From contig DASWED010000089.1 in NCBI GenBank assembly GCA_036394995.1, positions 8,600-72,599 of the forward strand: a stretch of 64,000 bases of DNA, read 5' to 3'. Positions 17,334 to 24,804 of this stretch are shown here, piece by piece (within the stretch, counting starts at the first letter, position 1; each line of letters starts with the position of its first letter). Under the pieces are notes generated by a model. It made no database searches and was not told where the DNA came from. It saw only the letters and a program-made list of their open reading frames with translations. The stretch is from DASWED01 sp036394995 (GTDB taxonomy: Bacteria > Actinomycetota > UBA4738 > JACQTL01). Both the position numbers and the translations under genes were made by a program.

Positions 17334-18035
17334 CTACTCCTCGCCGGGCTCCGCGCCAGGGCGTTCGAGCCGGTAGCCGACGCCCCGGATGGTCCGGATC
17401 GTCGTGGGGTTGGCCGGATCCGGTTCGACCTTGGCCCGGAGGCGCTGCACGGCCACGTCCACCAGCCGGGAGTCGCCCAGGTAGTCGTAGTTCCACACCC
17501 GCGCCAGCAGGATCTCCCGGGTGAGGACCCGGCCGGGGTGCCGGGCCAGCTCCAGGAGGAGCCGGAACTCGGTGGCGGTGAGATCGAGGGGCCGGCCGCC
17601 GCGACTGGCCACGAAGCCGGTCGGGTCCACCTGGAGGTCGCCGACCTGCAGCACCGGCTCCTCGCGCTCCGGCGCGGCTCGCCGGAGGACCGCCCGGACC
17701 CTGGCCACCAGCTCCGGCAGCTCGAACGGCTTCGTCACGTAGTCGTCGGCTCCGAGCTCGAGGCCGACGACGACGTCGGTGGTGTCGGTGCGGGCGGTGA
17801 GCATGATCACGGGGATCCGGCTGTCCTTCCGGATCTCGCGGAGGATCTCGAACCCGTCGAGCGAGGGCAGCATGACGTCGAGGATCACGGCGTCGAACGG
17901 GTCGTTCCGGGCCCGCATCAGCCCCTCCCGCCCGTCCCCGGCCGTGGTCACCCGGAGCCCCGCCCGCCCCAGCCCGAGCGCGACCGTCTCCCGGATCGAC
18001 GCGTCGTCCTCCACCACCAGCACCCGCTCGTCCAC
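17334..18035 (-). CDS. OmpR-family response regulator, MtrA-like
   Basis: 233 residues. The receiver domain has the acidic pair Asp10/Asp11, phospho-acceptor Asp53 (VILDVMLP), Thr80 and Lys102 (VTKPFELPEL). The C-terminal winged helix contains LTATEFRLLLELARHPGRVL and RLRAKVEPDPANPTTIRTIR, ending in GVGYRLE. Gene order RR - HK - GerMN lipoprotein copies the MtrA-MtrB-LpqB arrangement that controls envelope and division genes in actinobacteria. A leaderless start is likely: TACGCT lies nine bases before GTG 18035. Direct repeats upstream of the nearby HtrA-like gene (18878-18895) could be a target. Confidence 0.9.
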   Translation of the reverse strand: MDERVLVVEDDASIRETVALGLGRAGLRVTTAGDGREGLMRARNDPFDAVILDVMLPSLDGFEILREIRKDSRIPVIMLTARTDTTDVVVGLELGADDYVTKPFELPELVARVRAVLRRAAPEREEPVLQVGDLQVDPTGFVASRGGRPLDLTATEFRLLLELARHPGRVLTREILLARVWNYDYLGDSRLVDVAVQRLRAKVEPDPANPTTIRTIRGVGYRLERPGAEPGEE

Positions 18036-18044
18036 GTCGGGTCA

Positions 18045-18050
18045 AGCGTA
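18045..18050 (-). promoter_or_regulatory. -10 box of the two-component operon
   Basis: TACGCT on the minus strand, nine bases before GTG 18035; no Shine-Dalgarno is present. Confidence 0.45.
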
Positions 18051-18192
18051 GCCCCGCGGCTGGCGCGAACCCAGGGAAAGGACCGGGTCGGGCCGGGCTT
18101 TCCGGGGTGACCGCCCGTACGATGCTCCGGCCATGCGCCCATCGCCTGAGCGGGGCACAGAGGGTCGGGACCACCGACCGGACGGACCCCGG

Positions 18193-18198
18193 TACCAT
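18193..18198 (+). promoter_or_regulatory. -10 box of the histidine phosphatase gene
   Basis: TACCAT eight bases before ATG 18207; leaderless configuration. Confidence 0.45.
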
Positions 18199-18206
18199 CG
18201 CGGGCC

Positions 18207-18797
18207 ATGGCTGCCGTCGTCGGGATCCGCCATGCGACAGTGGAGAACCCAGATCACCTCATGTACGGCCGGCTGGACGGGTTCCCGCTGGCGGCGGACG
18301 GCATGGCGGCCGCGCGGACGCTGGGTGAGGCCCTTCGCAACTCCAACATCGTGGCGGTGGATGCGAGCCCGTTGACCCGGGCTCAGGAGACGGCCCGGGC
18401 CCTGGCCGAGCCCCGCGGCCTGGAGGTCCGAACCGACGCGCGGCTCATCGAGTGGGGTGGTCTTGCCCGGTGGTTCGGCCGGCCATGGGCCGAGGCCATG
18501 ACGGACCCGGAGCTGCTCGCCGTCTATGCCGATCCCGCGGCGAAGGGCAACGACGATCCCCTGGACGAGGCCGCGGGCCGGGTGACCGCGTGGGCCGAGG
18601 AGGCAGCGGATCGCCATCCGGACGGGGTCGTCCTCGGCGTCTCACACGAGGCGCCGCTGGTGGCCGCGTACCTGGCGGGACGGGGCGGCGACTGGTCCGC
18701 GTTCCGCATGCTGAACATCCCGCACCTCGGTGGGGTCCGACTGATTCCCGGGCCGCCCGAGATCGTCGATCCCGAGATCCTCGTTCCGTCATGCTAG
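18207..18797 (+). CDS. Histidine phosphatase (phosphoglycerate mutase-like)
   Basis: 196 residues of the branch-1 histidine phosphatase superfamily. The N-terminal motif is GIRHATVENPDHLMYGRLDG, with RHA in place of the more common RHG; Arg and the His nucleophile are intact. The second Arg (SPLTRAQETA), the acid (LIEWGGL) and the second His (LGVSHEAPL) are all present. These enzymes remove phosphate from sugars, nucleotides or proteins; the substrate cannot be deduced. It is transcribed away from the two-component operon, and its mRNA is probably leaderless. Confidence 0.85.
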   Translation: MAAVVGIRHATVENPDHLMYGRLDGFPLAADGMAAARTLGEALRNSNIVAVDASPLTRAQETARALAEPRGLEVRTDARLIEWGGLARWFGRPWAEAMTDPELLAVYADPAAKGNDDPLDEAAGRVTAWAEEAADRHPDGVVLGVSHEAPLVAAYLAGRGGDWSAFRMLNIPHLGGVRLIPGPPEIVDPEILVPSC

Positions 18798-18874
18798 AGA
18801 CGGCCCCGCGTTCCGGGTTCTGAACCGACCGGGGTGGCCCCTCCCGTCTGGGCGAGACCCGTCCGGGGAACGAA

Positions 18875-18895
18875 GTTGCTGAAGGTTCGCTGAAG
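18875..18895 (+). promoter_or_regulatory. 11-bp direct repeats, likely response-regulator site
   Basis: GCTGAAG occurs at 18878-18884 and again at 18889-18895, with matching GTT before each. The 11-base period is that of tandem OmpR-family binding sites. It is 41 bases before the HtrA-like gene. Confidence 0.4.
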
Positions 18896-18935
18896 AGACG
18901 GGTCGTTTCCGGCGCCGGCGGCGAATATGTAGGTG

Positions 18936-20108
18936 ATGAAACGACTCCTCATTGCGATCGGAGTTCTGGCCGCGGTGGCCACCGGGTGCGCCACGGTCAC
19001 CAGCTCCTCGGGGTCCTCGCCCGCATTCAGGACCTGGGGGTCCGGCAAGGCGTCGAAGTCCACCGCCCCGGCCACCACGCCGGTCCCGACCATCCCGACG
19101 CCGCCGTCGCTGTCGCCGCTCCCGCCGGAGGACCCCAACGCCGAGCCGGTGGTCCAGGTGGTCCATCGGGTGCTCCCCGCCGTGGTGAACGTCACGACGA
19201 ACCTGCTCGAGCCGAACCCCCTCGGCGGCTCGCAGCAGGGGCGAGGCGTCGGCACCGGGTTCGTCATCCGCTCGGACGGCATCGTCGTGACGAACTTCCA
19301 TGTGGTGGAAGGAGCTCAGCGGATCACGGTCACCACGTCGACCGAGCCCACCAGGACCTTCGAGGCCCGGGTCATCGGGGGCGACTCGGAGGCCGACCTG
19401 GCCGTCCTGAAGGTGGACGCCACCGGACTGCCCACGGTGCGGATGGGCGACTCCGCGCAACTGGAGCTGGGGCAGCGCGTCGTGGCGGTGGGCTACGCGC
19501 TCGCGCTGAGCGGAGGCCCCACGGTCACCAGCGGGATCGTGTCTGCGCTCGACCGCGAGGTGAAGGCCGCCGATCCCAATGCCTCAGGCGGGTCGAGGAG
19601 CTACACCCACGTCATCCAGACCGACGCGGCCATCAACCCCGGGAACTCCGGCGGACCGTTGGTGAACCTCCAGGGCCAGGTGGTGGGGATCAACACCGCC
19701 GGCGCCCAGCAGGCGGAGAACATCGGGTTCGCCATCTCGATCGACGCCGCGAAGCCCACGATCGAACACGCGGTGCAGAACCCCTCCGCGCCGCTCGCGT
19801 TCCTGGGGGTGACCACCACCACGGTCACGCCGCTGATCGAACAGCAGGAGAACCTCACGGTCGACTCCGGCGCGTTCGTCATCGACGTCGCGCCCAAGGG
19901 TCCCGCCGAGGACGCCGGGATCGACTCCGGCGACGTGATCGTGAAGTTCGACGACCAGGCCGTGGACGGCTCCGAGAGGCTCGGCGAGCTCATCCTGGCC
20001 CACCACCCGGGCGACGACGCCAACGTCACGGTCGTCCACCAGGACGGCTCCGACCAGACCTACCACGTCACCCTCGGCGTCCGGCCCCTCCCCACCGCCT
20101 CGCCGTAG
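18936..20108 (+). CDS. HtrA/DegP-like serine protease, lipoprotein
   Basis: 390 residues. The lipobox VATGC (Cys18) anchors the protein outside the membrane, followed by a Pro/Thr/Ser linker to about residue 65. The trypsin-like domain has the triad His122 (VVTNFHVVEGA), Asp154 (SEADLAVLKV) and Ser238 (AAINPGNSGGPLVN). A single PDZ domain covers roughly 285-375 (FVIDVAPKGPAEDAGIDSGD). Such proteases degrade or refold damaged envelope proteins. A lipid anchor instead of an N-terminal helix is unusual for the family. ATG 18936 directly follows a GTG; both are possible. Tandem direct repeats upstream suggest control by a response regulator. Confidence 0.9.
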   Translation: MKRLLIAIGVLAAVATGCATVTSSSGSSPAFRTWGSGKASKSTAPATTPVPTIPTPPSLSPLPPEDPNAEPVVQVVHRVLPAVVNVTTNLLEPNPLGGSQQGRGVGTGFVIRSDGIVVTNFHVVEGAQRITVTTSTEPTRTFEARVIGGDSEADLAVLKVDATGLPTVRMGDSAQLELGQRVVAVGYALALSGGPTVTSGIVSALDREVKAADPNASGGSRSYTHVIQTDAAINPGNSGGPLVNLQGQVVGINTAGAQQAENIGFAISIDAAKPTIEHAVQNPSAPLAFLGVTTTTVTPLIEQQENLTVDSGAFVIDVAPKGPAEDAGIDSGDVIVKFDDQAVDGSERLGELILAHHPGDDANVTVVHQDGSDQTYHVTLGVRPLPTASP

Positions 20109-20165
20109 CGAAGCAGCTTCCGGTCATGGATGGCGAGCCGGTCGGTTGGGTCTCGCCGGCTGCGC

Positions 20166-20171
20166 TAGCCT
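20166..20171 (+). promoter_or_regulatory. -10 box of the sulfur-carrier operon
   Basis: TAGCCT seven bases before GTG 20179; no Shine-Dalgarno. Confidence 0.45.
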
Positions 20172-20178
20172 CTTCTGG

Positions 20179-20391
20179 GTGAAGGTTCGACTGCGGAATC
20201 CGGATCGCGAGGTATCGGTCGGCGGACCTCGGCGGGTGCGGGACGTGCTGGCCGAGCTGGGCATCGATCCGGACACCGTGCTGGTGATCCGAGACAAGGC
20301 GCTGGTCACCCGGGAGGAACGGCTGGACGACGGTGATGAGATCGAGGTCCGCCCGGTGATCTCCGGGGGCTCGGGGGGGATTGAAGAATGA
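20179..20391 (+). CDS. MoaD/ThiS-family (beta-grasp) sulfur carrier
   Basis: 70 residues, ubiquitin-like fold: VKVRLRNPDREVSVGGPRRV, then VRDVLAELGIDPDTVLVIRD, DGDEIEVRPVISGGSGG and a final IEE. Family members carry sulfur as a C-terminal Gly-Gly thiocarboxylate made by an E1-like enzyme. Here the di-glycine is followed by three residues, so a trimming step or an inactive tail must be assumed. It overlaps the TtuA-like gene by four bases, so the natural reading is a TtuB-type carrier for tRNA 2-thiolation. GTG 20179 is preferred over an upstream GTG-like frame because it follows TAGCCT at leaderless distance and matches the family N-terminus. Confidence 0.8.
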   Translation: MKVRLRNPDREVSVGGPRRVRDVLAELGIDPDTVLVIRDKALVTREERLDDGDEIEVRPVISGGSGGIEE

Positions 20392-21404
20392 GGTGCCGGC
20401 GGTGCCGGGGGCCGGCCGTGGTGGAGGTCAGGCGGCACAACGCCGCCTTCTGCCAGGAGTGCTTCGTGCACCACGTGCACGAGACGGTGAAGCGCTCCAT
20501 CAAGTCGCACCGGATGTTCGGGCCGGACGAACGGATCATGGTCGCCGTCTCTGGCGGCAAGGACTCCCTGGGGCTGTGGGAGATCCTCCTCGATCTGGGA
20601 TACCGGGCCGCCGGGATGTACCTGGGGCTCGGGATCGGCGAGTACTCGGAGCGCTCCCGCGTTGTCACGAAGGCCTTCGCCGACGAACACGAAGCGGACC
20701 TCATCGACGTGGACCTCCGCGGCGAGTACGGCTACGACATCCCCACCGCCGGCAAGAAGGGGTCCCGGTCCACATGCGCCGTGTGCGGCCTCTCGAAGCG
20801 GTACGTGTTCAACCGGGTGGCCCTGGACCACGGGTTCGACGTGGTGGCCACCGGCCACAACCTGGACGACGAGGCTGCCACGCTGCTCGGGAACACGCTT
20901 CGGTGGCAGACCGAGTACATCGCCCGGCAGTTCCCGGTCCTCCCGTCGCGCGAGGGCATGGTGAAGAAGGTCAAACCGCTGATCCGGCTGTCCGAGCTGG
21001 AGACCGCCGCGTACGCGTTCCTGCGCGGGATCGACTATGTGGTGGAGGAGTGCCCGCTGGTCGGCGGGAACACCCAGCTCCGGTACAAGGCCGCGATGAA
21101 CCAGCTCGAGCGGACGAGCCCCGGGACCAAGGCCCAGTTCCTGCTGGGATACATCGATCGGGCGGCGCCGCTGTTCAAGCACGAGGACACAGCGGAGCTG
21201 TCGCCGTGCGAACGGTGCGGGCAGCCCACCACCGGCCGGTTCTGCGCGTTCTGCCGGGCCCGGGCCCAGGTCCTGGGGGAGCGACTCGGCGCGCCCCCCG
21301 AGAAGTCGGAGAGCGACCGCCAGGTGGCCGGCGAGCTGTCCGAGGAGGTCCTCCCGGCCGAGCTGTACGGCGGCGCGCCGGCGGCCCTGACGATGGGAAG
21401 CTGA
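20388..21404 (+). CDS. ttuA: TtuA/Ncs6-type tRNA 2-thiouridine synthetase
   Basis: 338 residues. It adenylates a tRNA uridine and inserts sulfur from a ubiquitin-like carrier. N-terminal zinc finger Cys3, Cys6, Cys22, Cys25; PP-loop SGGKDS at 55-60; Cys130 and Cys133 in STCAVCGL plus Cys222 in EECPLVGG, which are the positions I recall for the [4Fe-4S] ligands of Thermus TtuA; C-terminal zinc finger Cys274, Cys277, Cys286, Cys289. The adenylation motif ATGHNLDDEA is intact. Its start overlaps the sulfur-carrier stop, and trmI follows after six bases, so the three form one tRNA-modification operon placed immediately before the proteasomal ATPase. Confidence 0.88.
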   Translation: MRCRRCRGPAVVEVRRHNAAFCQECFVHHVHETVKRSIKSHRMFGPDERIMVAVSGGKDSLGLWEILLDLGYRAAGMYLGLGIGEYSERSRVVTKAFADEHEADLIDVDLRGEYGYDIPTAGKKGSRSTCAVCGLSKRYVFNRVALDHGFDVVATGHNLDDEAATLLGNTLRWQTEYIARQFPVLPSREGMVKKVKPLIRLSELETAAYAFLRGIDYVVEECPLVGGNTQLRYKAAMNQLERTSPGTKAQFLLGYIDRAAPLFKHEDTAELSPCERCGQPTTGRFCAFCRARAQVLGERLGAPPEKSESDRQVAGELSEEVLPAELYGGAPAALTMGS

Positions 21405-21410
21405 GCCGAC

Positions 21411-22301
21411 GTGAGCGCGCCGTTCGAACCGGGGGAACGCGTGCTCCTGCTCGATGCGCGGGGGCGGCGGTACCTGGTCCGGCTCCAGCCCGACCGCGAG
21501 TTCCACTTCCACGGGGGGCACGTGCCGTTCGCGGACATCATCGGCCGCGACGAGGGCCTGGTCCTGAACACCTCGAAGGGCGCGGCGCTCCAGGTGTTCC
21601 GGCCCCGCCTGGTCGACTTCGTGCTGAAGATGCCCCGCGGCGCGCAGGTGGTGTACCCGAAAGACCTCGCGGCGATCCTGATGCACGCGGACATCGGGCC
21701 GGGCTCGCGCGTCCTCGAGGCCGGAACGGGGTCCGGCGCGCTGACCCTGGCCCTGTGCCGCGCGGTGGGCCCCGAGGGCGGTGTCACCACGTACGAGCTC
21801 CGGCCGGAGTTCCAGGACAAGGCCGCGGCGAACGTGGAGATGTTCTTCGGCAAGCAGCCGGCGAACCTGTCCATGCGCAGCGGCGACCTCCGGGAGGTCA
21901 CGGAGACCGGCGAGCGGTTCGACCGGGTGATCCTGGACATGCCGGAGCCGTGGGGGGTGCTCGAGGCCGTCACCGAGGTCCTCGAGCCGGGCGGCATCTT
22001 GTGCGCCTACCTCCCCACGACGATCCAGATCCAGACGCTGGCCCTGGCCCTCCGTGACCACGAGTTCCAGCAGGTGGAGACGTTCGAGCTGATGCTCCGG
22101 TCCTGGTTCGTCACCGAGCGCAGCGTCCGCCCCGATCACCGCATGGTGGGCCACACGGGCTTCATCACGGTGGGCCGCTACGGGCCTGGAGGCCCGCGGG
22201 CCGACGCCATCGCGCCGGAGGACCTCCGGGACCCCGATCCGCCCGAGGTCGCACCGGACGGGCCCGAAGGGCTCCACCCCGCGGGCGGTGAAACCCCGTA
22301 G
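21411..22301 (+). CDS. trmI: tRNA (adenine-58-N1)-methyltransferase
   Basis: 296 residues. Makes m1A58 in the T-loop of tRNA using S-adenosylmethionine. The N-terminal beta-barrel domain (residues 5-70) and the Rossmann domain with motif I LEAGTGSGALTLAL (about 102-115), DLREVTETGERFDRVILDMP (motif IV region) and YLPTTIQIQT are those of TrmI. The GTG start is six bases after the TtuA-like stop. The last 40 residues are Pro/Asp-rich and probably disordered. In actinobacteria trmI is a conserved neighbour of the proteasomal ATPase gene, as here. Confidence 0.92.
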   Translation: MSAPFEPGERVLLLDARGRRYLVRLQPDREFHFHGGHVPFADIIGRDEGLVLNTSKGAALQVFRPRLVDFVLKMPRGAQVVYPKDLAAILMHADIGPGSRVLEAGTGSGALTLALCRAVGPEGGVTTYELRPEFQDKAAANVEMFFGKQPANLSMRSGDLREVTETGERFDRVILDMPEPWGVLEAVTEVLEPGGILCAYLPTTIQIQTLALALRDHEFQQVETFELMLRSWFVTERSVRPDHRMVGHTGFITVGRYGPGGPRADAIAPEDLRDPDPPEVAPDGPEGLHPAGGETP

Positions 22302-22309
22302 AACGGGGT
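22293..22309 (+). other. Hairpin between trmI and mpa
   Basis: ACCCCGT and ACGGGGT are exact complements with a three-base loop that contains the trmI stop codon. There is no U tract, so this is more likely a processing or attenuation structure than a full terminator. Confidence 0.4.
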
Positions 22310-22352
22310 ACAGCCCCGAGCGGCGCGTACCGAAGATCGGAGGCAGACCGGA

Positions 22353-22358
22353 TACACT
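22353..22358 (+). promoter_or_regulatory. -10 box before mpa
   Basis: TACACT, about 22 bases before ATG 22381. It would give a short leader that includes the GGCAGGAGG ribosome binding site. Confidence 0.35.
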
Positions 22359-22380
22359 CGGGCGGCAGGAGGTTGCGACG

Positions 22381-24141
22381 ATGCCCCAGGACTCTCGAGA
22401 GCAGTTCGAGCAGTACGAGAAGGAACGGCACGAGCTCGAGACCCAGATCAAGTTCCTGGAGGACGAGGTGGCCCTGTTGCGTCGGCGCCTGTCGAACGCC
22501 CCACGCCAGGTGAAGATCCTCGAGGAGAAGCTGGTCCAGACCCGCGCCGACCTGTCCAGGGCCCTCGCCCAGAACGAGAAGCTCGTGACGGTGATGAAGG
22601 CCGAGCGCGACAAGATCGAGGCGCTCAAGGAGGAGGTCGAGAAGCTCACCCAGCCGCCGGCCACGTTCGGCGTGTTCCTGGCCATGGTGGAGGACGAGGA
22701 TTCCGTGGCCGACGTGTTCACCGCCGGCCGGAAGATGCGCGTCTCGGTGGACCCCTCGCTGGAGCGGGACCGCCTGCGCAAGGGCGTGGAGGTCATCCTC
22801 AACGAGGCCCTCAACGTCGTGGAGATCCTGGACCAGGACCGCCAGGGCGAGGTCGTGACGGTCAAGGAGCACGTCGACGACGAACGCGTGATCGTGATCG
22901 GCCGGGGCGACGAGTCCCAGGTGGCGATGCTCTCGGAGGCGCTGCGCGACCAGGTCATCCGCGTGGGCGACTCCCTCCTGCTCGACCCCCGCTCGGGCCA
23001 CGTCCTGGAGAAGCTCCCGAAGCAGGAGATCGAGGAGCTGGTCCTCGAGGAGATCCCGAACATCTCCTACGAGGACATCGGGGGCCTCACCGGGCAGATC
23101 GAGGCCATCCGCGACGCCGTGGAGCTGCCGTTCCTGTACTCGGAGCTGTTCCACGAGCACCAGCTGAAGCCGCCGAAGGGCGTGCTGCTGTACGGGCCCC
23201 CGGGATGCGGCAAGACCCTCATCGCGAAGGCCGTGGCCAAGTCGCTGGCCGAACAGGTGGCGAACAAGACCGGCCGGGCCGACGCCCACTCGTACTTCCT
23301 GAACGTGAAGGGCCCGGAGCTGTTGAACAAGTACGTCGGCGAGACCGAGCGGCAGATCCGGATGATCTTCCAGCGAGCCAAGGAGAAGTCCGACGAGGGC
23401 TTCCCCGTGATCGTGTTCTTCGACGAGATGGACTCGCTCTTCCGGACGCGGGGCTCGGGGATCTCCTCCGACGTGGAGAACACCATCGTCCCCCAGCTGC
23501 TGTCGGAGATCGACGGCGTGGAGTCGCTGAAGAACGTCATCGTGATCGGGGCCTCGAACCGCGAGGACATGATCGACCCGGCCATCCTGCGGCCCGGGCG
23601 GCTCGACGTGAAGATCAAGATCGAGCGACCGGACCAGGCGGCCGCGGGCGACATCATGTCGAAGTACCTCAACCCGGAGGTCCCGATCCACCCCGACGAC
23701 GTCCAGTCGTCGGGGGGCGACAAGCCCAAGGCCATCGCCCGGATGATCGAGACCACGGTGGAGCGGATGTACGCGCCGTCGGACGAGAACCGGTTCCTGG
23801 AGGTCACGTACCAGTCCGGCGACAAGGAGATCCTGTACTTCAAGGACTTCAATTCCGGCGCGATGATCGAGAACATCGTGGCCCGGGCCAAGAAGGAGGC
23901 CATCAAGCGGTTCCTCCAGTCCGGGCAGAAGGGCATCAAGATCGACGACCTGGTCCAGGCCATCCGGGACGAGTTCAAGGAGAACGAGGACCTCCCGAAC
24001 ACGACGAACCCGGACGACTGGGCCCGCATCTCCGGCAAGAAGGGCGAGCGGATCGTCTACGTCCGGACCCTCCTCGCCGAGGGCGAAGAGGGCAAGTCGG
24101 GCCGCCAGGTCGAACGCATCAACTCCGGCCAGTACCTGTAG
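22381..24141 (+). CDS. mpa: Proteasome-associated AAA+ ATPase (Mpa/ARC)
   Basis: 586 residues. Hexameric ring that recognises Pup on tagged proteins, unfolds them and feeds the 20S proteasome. Residues 1-85 form the coiled coil that captures Pup (LETQIKFLEDEVALLRRRLS and following heptads). Two OB-fold domains cover about 90-235. The AAA module has Walker A GPPGCGKT at 272-279, Walker B with Asp348-Glu349 (FFDEMDSLF) and the sensor segment VIVIGASNREDMIDPA. It ends in GQYL, the Tyr-containing tail that docks into the proteasome alpha ring. ATG 22381 has AGGAGG eight bases upstream. Confidence 0.96.
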   Translation: MPQDSREQFEQYEKERHELETQIKFLEDEVALLRRRLSNAPRQVKILEEKLVQTRADLSRALAQNEKLVTVMKAERDKIEALKEEVEKLTQPPATFGVFLAMVEDEDSVADVFTAGRKMRVSVDPSLERDRLRKGVEVILNEALNVVEILDQDRQGEVVTVKEHVDDERVIVIGRGDESQVAMLSEALRDQVIRVGDSLLLDPRSGHVLEKLPKQEIEELVLEEIPNISYEDIGGLTGQIEAIRDAVELPFLYSELFHEHQLKPPKGVLLYGPPGCGKTLIAKAVAKSLAEQVANKTGRADAHSYFLNVKGPELLNKYVGETERQIRMIFQRAKEKSDEGFPVIVFFDEMDSLFRTRGSGISSDVENTIVPQLLSEIDGVESLKNVIVIGASNREDMIDPAILRPGRLDVKIKIERPDQAAAGDIMSKYLNPEVPIHPDDVQSSGGDKPKAIARMIETTVERMYAPSDENRFLEVTYQSGDKEILYFKDFNSGAMIENIVARAKKEAIKRFLQSGQKGIKIDDLVQAIRDEFKENEDLPNTTNPDDWARISGKKGERIVYVRTLLAEGEEGKSGRQVERINSGQYL

Positions 24142-24160
24142 GTCGCACTCGCAGGCGCCG

Positions 24161-24697
24161 CTACAGCTCGACGCGGATGTTCACGTCGATGCCGAGGGGC
24201 TTCAGGACGTCGATGATCTGTGCGGTGATGTCCGCCAGTTGAGCCACGTCGGCGGCGCAGGGCAGGCCGGGGGAGTGGAGGCAGTCTGCCTGGAGGCTCG
24301 GGATCAGCCGCTCGGTCTGGTGGAGCAGCCCTCGCAGGTGGTCGACCTCGTCCTGCAGGCCGGGAGGCGCCGGGCCCGACGCGTCGATGCGCCGGATGGC
24401 CTCGTGGACGTCGTCCGGGATGTGGCGCAGCGCGGTTCCCAGCGCGTCGAGGTCCCGGGCCTTCACCGCGTCGAATGCCGCCTGGAGGTCCTGGAGAAAC
24501 GGGTCCATGGCGTCCCCCACGGCCTTCGCCCACCGGGCCACGTCGGCGGTTCCGATGGGCGACGGGATGGTGGGCGTGGGGGAGGGCCTGGTGACCAGCG
24601 TGGGTTGCGGCGACGGAGACTCTTTCGCGTCACCCCCGCTGCACGCGGCCATGAGCACCCCCAGCGCGAGCGTCGTGGCCCTGATGCGTCGGCACAT
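24161..24697 (-). CDS. Putative lipoprotein, helical
   Basis: 178 residues starting at ATG 24697, which has GGGAGG four bases upstream. Lipobox LGVLMAAC followed by SGG and a Pro/Ser/Thr linker (PSPTPTIPSPIG). The rest is alpha-helical (WAKAVGDAMDPFLQDLQAAF, LQDEVDHLRGLLHQTERLI, ITAQIIDVLKPLGIDVN), with one pair of Cys near residues 149-158 that may form a disulfide. No family recognised. It is inserted on the opposite strand between mpa and dop, which breaks the usual continuity of the proteasome cluster. Confidence 0.7.
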   Translation of the reverse strand: MCRRIRATTLALGVLMAACSGGDAKESPSPQPTLVTRPSPTPTIPSPIGTADVARWAKAVGDAMDPFLQDLQAAFDAVKARDLDALGTALRHIPDDVHEAIRRIDASGPAPPGLQDEVDHLRGLLHQTERLIPSLQADCLHSPGLPCAADVAQLADITAQIIDVLKPLGIDVNIRVEL

Positions 24698-24791
24698 GTT
24701 CCTCCCGTCACCCACGTACATACCCATCCGGGCGCCCCGGCGCGAGGCAATCCAGGCGAACGGCCCTTGCGTTCCGTGAGGGGGCGGGTAG

Positions 24792-24797
24792 TACCCT
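24792..24797 (+). promoter_or_regulatory. -10 box of dop
   Basis: TACCCT seven bases before ATG 24805; leaderless configuration. Confidence 0.45.
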
Positions 24798-24804
24798 CCA
24801 TGCG

